A stretch of DNA of 64,000 nt from GCA-2730975 sp937893275 (lineage in GTDB: Bacteria > Verrucomicrobiota > Verrucomicrobiia > Opitutales > Seribacteraceae): positions 1 through 64,000 of the forward strand of contig CAXAHJ010000002.1 of NCBI GenBank assembly GCA_963968595.1, read 5' to 3'. Each line of letters starts with the position of its first letter. Position 1 is the first letter of the stretch. This document shows, piece after piece, positions 60,371-64,000 of this stretch. Position numbers and translations under genes: made by a program. Below the pieces are notes generated by a model, which saw only the letters and a program-made list of their open reading frames with translations, made no database searches and was not told where the DNA came from.

Positions 60371-61183
60371 ATGAAATCTTGCGTAACTATATCTTTAGTC
60401 TCGGCGTTGCGGGGCGGCCCGTGGATTCTTTGGGACGATTTAAGTAAAAGCATCCGAAGCGCATCGGCGCTTGGATATGATTCCGTGGAGCTCTTCACAG
60501 AGGGACCCGAGGCGGGTAATCCGGGAGAACTGGAGTCCCTTCTAGAGGAAACCAACTTGACTCTTGGGGCAGTGGGCACCGGAGCGGGAAAGGTGTTGCG
60601 GGGACTCTCGTTGACCGACTCAAGCAAAGACATCCGAGATCAAGCACGTACTTTCATTGGAGAAATGATCGCTTTCGGGGCGCGATTCGGAGCTCCTGCA
60701 ATCATAGGTTCGATGCAGGGCTCTCATACTGGCGATGTTTCTCGCGAAGAGGCCCTAGGTTGGCTTGCAGAGGCGCTAGAGGACTTGGGTGACATCTCGG
60801 CGGCGGCCGGCGTAAAGTTAATTTACGAACCCCTCAATCGGTATGAAACGAACCTGTTCAATCGTTTCACCGAAGCGGCAGACTTTCTGGATGGTCTTTC
60901 CACCAAGGGAGTCACTCTCTTGGCCGACTTGTTTCACATGAACATTGAGGAAGCCAACATTTCCGCTACCTTGCGAGAAGGGGTTCGCCATCTCGGGCAC
61001 GTTCATTTCGCCGATAGCAACCGGCGACCAGTCGGGTGCGGTCACACGGATATGTGCCCTATTGCGGAAACCCTGAAAAGCCTAGGCTATGAGGGTTGTG
61101 TTTCCGCCGAGGCCTTCGCTTGGCCCGATCCCGAAGCAGCAGCCAGGCAAACGATCGACTCCTACAGGAAATATTTCGGATAG
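60371..61183 (+). CDS. Sugar phosphate isomerase/epimerase family protein (xylose-isomerase-like TIM barrel)
   Basis: 270 residues. It has the AP-endonuclease-2/xylose isomerase-type barrel. Motifs are SALGYDSVELFTEGPE, IYEPLNRYETN (metal-ligand Glu), LLADLFHMNIEEA (Asp and His) and GHVHFADSNRRPVGCGH. SAEAFAWPDPEAA at the end supplies the last Glu. It could be an isomerase or epimerase of a sugar or sugar acid. It precedes the sulfatase by 34 bp on the same strand, so they are probably co-transcribed and part of one catabolic route. Confidence 0.87.
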   Translation: MKSCVTISLVSALRGGPWILWDDLSKSIRSASALGYDSVELFTEGPEAGNPGELESLLEETNLTLGAVGTGAGKVLRGLSLTDSSKDIRDQARTFIGEMIAFGARFGAPAIIGSMQGSHTGDVSREEALGWLAEALEDLGDISAAAGVKLIYEPLNRYETNLFNRFTEAADFLDGLSTKGVTLLADLFHMNIEEANISATLREGVRHLGHVHFADSNRRPVGCGHTDMCPIAETLKSLGYEGCVSAEAFAWPDPEAAARQTIDSYRKYFG

Positions 61184-61217
61184 ATCCAAACCAGCGTTTT
61201 CTAAAATTCGACCTTTC

Positions 61218-62648
61218 ATGTCCCAACGCCCCAACATCGTTTTCTTATTCACCGACCAACAACGGCACGACACGATCGCCGCCTTGGGGCACCCGCACGT
61301 AATCTCCCCCAATCTGGACCGTCTAGTCAACGAGGGCGTGACTTTTACCCAATGCCACGTGACGGCGGCTTCCTGCGCTCCTTCCCGCGCCAGCTTGTTC
61401 ACAGGACAATATCCTCACGTCACGGGAATCTTGAAAAATGCCGACAGCTGGACCCGCAGTTGGGTCGAAAATTTAGCGGATGCCGGCTATTACTGCGCCA
61501 ATGTCGGGAAAATGCATACTTGGCCCTTTACGACTCCTTGCGGTTTCCATGAGAGAATCGTAGTGGAAAACAAGGATCGTTTTTTAGAGGGGGCGGAATT
61601 CAAGGACGATTGGGAAAAATACGTCGAGGAACGTGGTTTTGAAAAACAAAAGCGAATCACCTATCGCAAACGAGACGACTACAGAGAGAGCCTTGGCGCC
61701 TTTCTTTGGGAACTACCCGAGGAAACTCATTCGGATTTCTTCGTGGCCGACCGCACCCTCCAATGGCTGGGCGAATACGAAGGCGAAAAGCCTTTCTTTC
61801 TCGAGGTCGGTTTTCCGGGACCACACCCCCCGTACGACCCTGTTCCCCGCTTTCTTGATCTCTACGAGGAGGCGGACATTCCTCTCGCCCCCGTAACGCA
61901 AGAGGACCTTGATGGTCAACCCCCTCCGTTCAAGGCTATGCGCGTGCACAACGCGGAGATTGATCACGACTCCGTCGTCCACATGCTTAACCCGACCGAG
62001 GAGCAGCGCCGAAGACAACGAGCCCACTATCTGGCAAACGTTACCATGATCGATGAAAAGGTGGGCGCGATAATGAAGGCGTTGGAGGAAAAAGGTGAAC
62101 TGGAAAACACCGTGATCGTGTTTGCCAGTGATCATGGCGACAACCTAACGGATCACGGACACAGCCAGAAGTGGACGATGTACGAGCAGATCACTCGAGT
62201 TCCCCTGATCGTTTATGCTCCGAGTCGTTTCAAGGGCGGGCGGAAGGTCGAGGATCTCGTACAGCTTATGGACCTCGGGCCTGCTATTCTCGAGCTAGCA
62301 GGCGCAACTTTGCCGAAAACCATTGAAGCCCGGAGCATTCTACCGGCCCTTGAAGAAGATTCTAGCTGGAAAGGTCGTGATTACCTATATGCCGAGCAAG
62401 CCAAGGACCTGATATTCACCGACTCCGAATTCATGACCATGATTCGGAGCAAGGACTGGAAGCTCGTTCACTTCATGGATGAACCGTTCGGGCAACTTTT
62501 CGATCTGGTTAATGATCCTGAGGAGTACGTCAACCTATGGGATGATCCCAATCATTCGGATACCAAAGAAAGCTTGTTGAACAACCTGCGAGAATGGCGT
62601 ATCCGAAGCCATTACAAGACCTCTGAATGGGCGGACGATTGGCGCTGA
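61218..62648 (+). CDS. Sulfatase, Cys-type
   Basis: 476 residues from ATG 61218 (MSQRPNIVFLFTDQQRHD). A longer start inside the isomerase gene is unlikely. The FGly signature is CAPSR at 53-57 (Cys53 would be converted to formylglycine). Metal-binding residues appear in TDQQ near the start and in ASDHGDNLTDHG. No signal peptide is visible, so the enzyme may be cytoplasmic, unlike the exported SUMF1 protein at 7394-8944. It probably desulfates an intracellular or imported ester. Followed 43 bp later by an Nramp-like transporter. Confidence 0.93.
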   Translation: MSQRPNIVFLFTDQQRHDTIAALGHPHVISPNLDRLVNEGVTFTQCHVTAASCAPSRASLFTGQYPHVTGILKNADSWTRSWVENLADAGYYCANVGKMHTWPFTTPCGFHERIVVENKDRFLEGAEFKDDWEKYVEERGFEKQKRITYRKRDDYRESLGAFLWELPEETHSDFFVADRTLQWLGEYEGEKPFFLEVGFPGPHPPYDPVPRFLDLYEEADIPLAPVTQEDLDGQPPPFKAMRVHNAEIDHDSVVHMLNPTEEQRRRQRAHYLANVTMIDEKVGAIMKALEEKGELENTVIVFASDHGDNLTDHGHSQKWTMYEQITRVPLIVYAPSRFKGGRKVEDLVQLMDLGPAILELAGATLPKTIEARSILPALEEDSSWKGRDYLYAEQAKDLIFTDSEFMTMIRSKDWKLVHFMDEPFGQLFDLVNDPEEYVNLWDDPNHSDTKESLLNNLREWRIRSHYKTSEWADDWR

Positions 62649-62691
62649 TTGATCGTTGACGCATTCATGAACTCGGAACAAAAGGCAAATG

Positions 62692-64000
62692 ATGAACGAT
62701 ACTGAAGCAGCTGGAAAGACCGATGTCCGGGATGCTCCGACTACCATGTTCGGCATCTTGCGCAACGTCGGGCCGGGTTTGATTCTCGCCGGTTCCATCG
62801 TTGGTTCGGGAGAACTGATCGCCACCACGAGAACGGGAGCCGAGGCTCATTTCGACTTTCTTTGGCTCATAATAATCGGTTGCATCATCAAGGTGTTCGC
62901 CCAGATCGAGCTGGGGCGTTACGCAATAACTAATGGGAAGACCACCTTGGCTGCTCTGAACGAGGTTCCCGGCCCTCGCCTTAGGTTTAGCATCGGTAAC
63001 CGTCACGTGAATGCCAACTGGATATTGCTCTATTGGTTTGTCATGATGTTGGCTATTCTTGGGCAACAGGGCGGCATCGTGGGAGGAGTTGGGCAAGCGA
63101 TGGCGATCAGCGTCCCCTTGACCGAGGAGGGCCAGACTTACAACGAGCATGTCGCCAAGAGAATCCAACTCGACGTAAGAAAAGCGGAGCTAAGAAATAT
63201 TTCCGCTTCTGCGGCATCGGAAGAGCGATCGAAACTTCGATCTGAAATAGCCGATGCCACGGACGAACTAGAGTCGGTAGGTGAAGTAGCCAAGGCCAAG
63301 GACCACATCTACTGGTCCCTAATCCTTACGCTGGCGGCTATTTTCCTTCTCGTATGGGGCAAGTTTAGTTTCATCGAAAGGTTCTCCGTCTTTCTGGTGG
63401 CCAGTTTCACCGTAATCACGATCGCAAACCTCTTTGCCCTTCAGAGCTATGACAAATGGGCGGTAACTGCGGAGGAATTTCGGCGTGGTCTCTCCTTTGG
63501 GTTTCCTGAAGGCAAGGATGGAACAAATCCCTTGGTTACCGCCCTCGCCACCTTCGGTATAATCGGGGTGGGTGCTGCCGAACTACTCGCCTATCCCTAC
63601 TGGTGCTTGGAGAAAGGCTATGGGAAATACGTCGGCAAACGAGATGACTCCGATGCCTGGGCCAAGCGCGCAAAGGGTTGGATGAAGGTCATGCACTGGG
63701 ACTCTTGGGGCGCCATGGTTGTTTACACCTTTTGTACGATCGCTTTTTATTTGCTGGGTGCGGCAGTACTTGGGCGATCCAATCTCATTCCCGAGGGTTC
63801 GGAAATGATTCAGACCCTCTCCGCAATGTACCAACCCGTTTTCGGGGATATCGCCCAGAGCATTTTTTTATTTGGCGCCTTCGCCGTGCTATTCTCCACT
63901 TTTTATATCGCCATCGCCGCCCAAGGTCGCTTGGCGGTGGACGTGACAAAAGTGTCGGGAGTTCTGGACTTGGATGAATCCGCTCGGCAACGCGGACTAA
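62692..64000 (+). CDS. Nramp-family-like transporter, 3' end outside window
   Basis: The frame runs from ATG 62692 (or 62689) with no stop, giving at least 436 residues. TM1 resembles Nramp (VGPGLILAGSIVGSGELIATT region) but the metal-binding DPGN motif reads GSGE, and TM6 shows GVGAAELLAYPYW in place of MPH. A hydrophilic segment at about 141-205, between two membrane helices, is rich in Glu, Lys and Ala (YNEHVAKRIQLDVRKAELRN) and could form a coiled coil. The substrate is probably not Mn or Fe. It follows the sulfatase by 43 bp. Confidence 0.82.
   Translation, partial: MNDTEAAGKTDVRDAPTTMFGILRNVGPGLILAGSIVGSGELIATTRTGAEAHFDFLWLIIIGCIIKVFAQIELGRYAITNGKTTLAALNEVPGPRLRFSIGNRHVNANWILLYWFVMMLAILGQQGGIVGGVGQAMAISVPLTEEGQTYNEHVAKRIQLDVRKAELRNISASAASEERSKLRSEIADATDELESVGEVAKAKDHIYWSLILTLAAIFLLVWGKFSFIERFSVFLVASFTVITIANLFALQSYDKWAVTAEEFRRGLSFGFPEGKDGTNPLVTALATFGIIGVGAAELLAYPYWCLEKGYGKYVGKRDDSDAWAKRAKGWMKVMHWDSWGAMVVYTFCTIAFYLLGAAVLGRSNLIPEGSEMIQTLSAMYQPVFGDIAQSIFLFGAFAVLFSTFYIAIAAQGRLAVDVTKVSGVLDLDESARQRGL

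Overview
The window looks like a chromosome segment of a free-living, probably marine, member of the Verrucomicrobiota, perhaps the Opitutae/Puniceicoccales side. This is an inference. It rests on PVC-type families: a cytochrome/DUF1549/LamG/DUF1553 protein beside DUF1501, a DUF3500-like Tat protein, a DUF1080 protein, an SUMF1-fold protein, a CxPSR sulfatase, a MoxR/DUF58/BatA/DUF4159 operon, and many genes with weak Shine-Dalgarno sequences. I found no rRNA, tRNA, CRISPR array, intact insertion sequence or phage module.

Layout. 1-8944 (minus): a secreted SUMF1-fold protein, then a giant modular surface protein (at least 2450 codons) that runs off the left edge. 8945-9510: AT-rich, no gene seen. 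9511-11856 (minus): dapA-dapB-ruvA. 11945-20255 (plus): lepA, lepB, malQ, an SSS symporter with an unusual insert, and a zinc-ribbon membrane protein. 20480-21225: a multiply frameshifted remnant of a secreted cadherin-like protein. 21316-34372 (minus): nine tightly packed genes, moxR, DUF58, BatA-type VWA, DUF4175-like, VWA/amidotransferase-like, HEAT, DUF4159, membrane-anchored MORN-like and TPR. 34473-37243 (minus): a DEDDy exonuclease, map and an SBF-like transporter. 37343-42310 (plus): a folate/pABA operon, HAD phosphatase, pabB, pabA, pabC, folP, folB, folK. 42436-48133 (plus): the cytochrome-DUF1549-LamG-DUF1553, DUF1501 and DUF3500-like trio. 48198-49850 (plus): amgK-murU cell-wall sugar recycling. 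49847-50569 (minus): a diheme cytochrome c lipoprotein. 50666-54895: a sugar-type ABC importer whose ATPase gene faces its permease and binding-protein genes. 55048-60268: secreted proteins of the PVC type (esterase, putative metallopeptidase, LRR lipoprotein, DUF1080, Pro-rich protein). 60371-64000 (plus): a TIM-barrel isomerase, a sulfatase and an Nramp-like transporter cut by the right edge.

How it fits together. Housekeeping blocks (lysine/DAP and RuvA; LepA/LepB; folate; amgK-murU) alternate with envelope and polysaccharide-scavenging functions. The best candidate for an under-described system is the nine-gene MoxR operon. It combines an AAA+ ATPase, a DUF58 protein, two membrane-anchored VWA proteins with intact MIDAS motifs, a large coiled-coil membrane protein, and HEAT, DUF4159, MORN-like and TPR partners, with most junctions overlapping or nearly touching. 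The second is the SUMF1-fold/giant-protein pair, with eight short FADSGGF-type repeats and large internal duplications.
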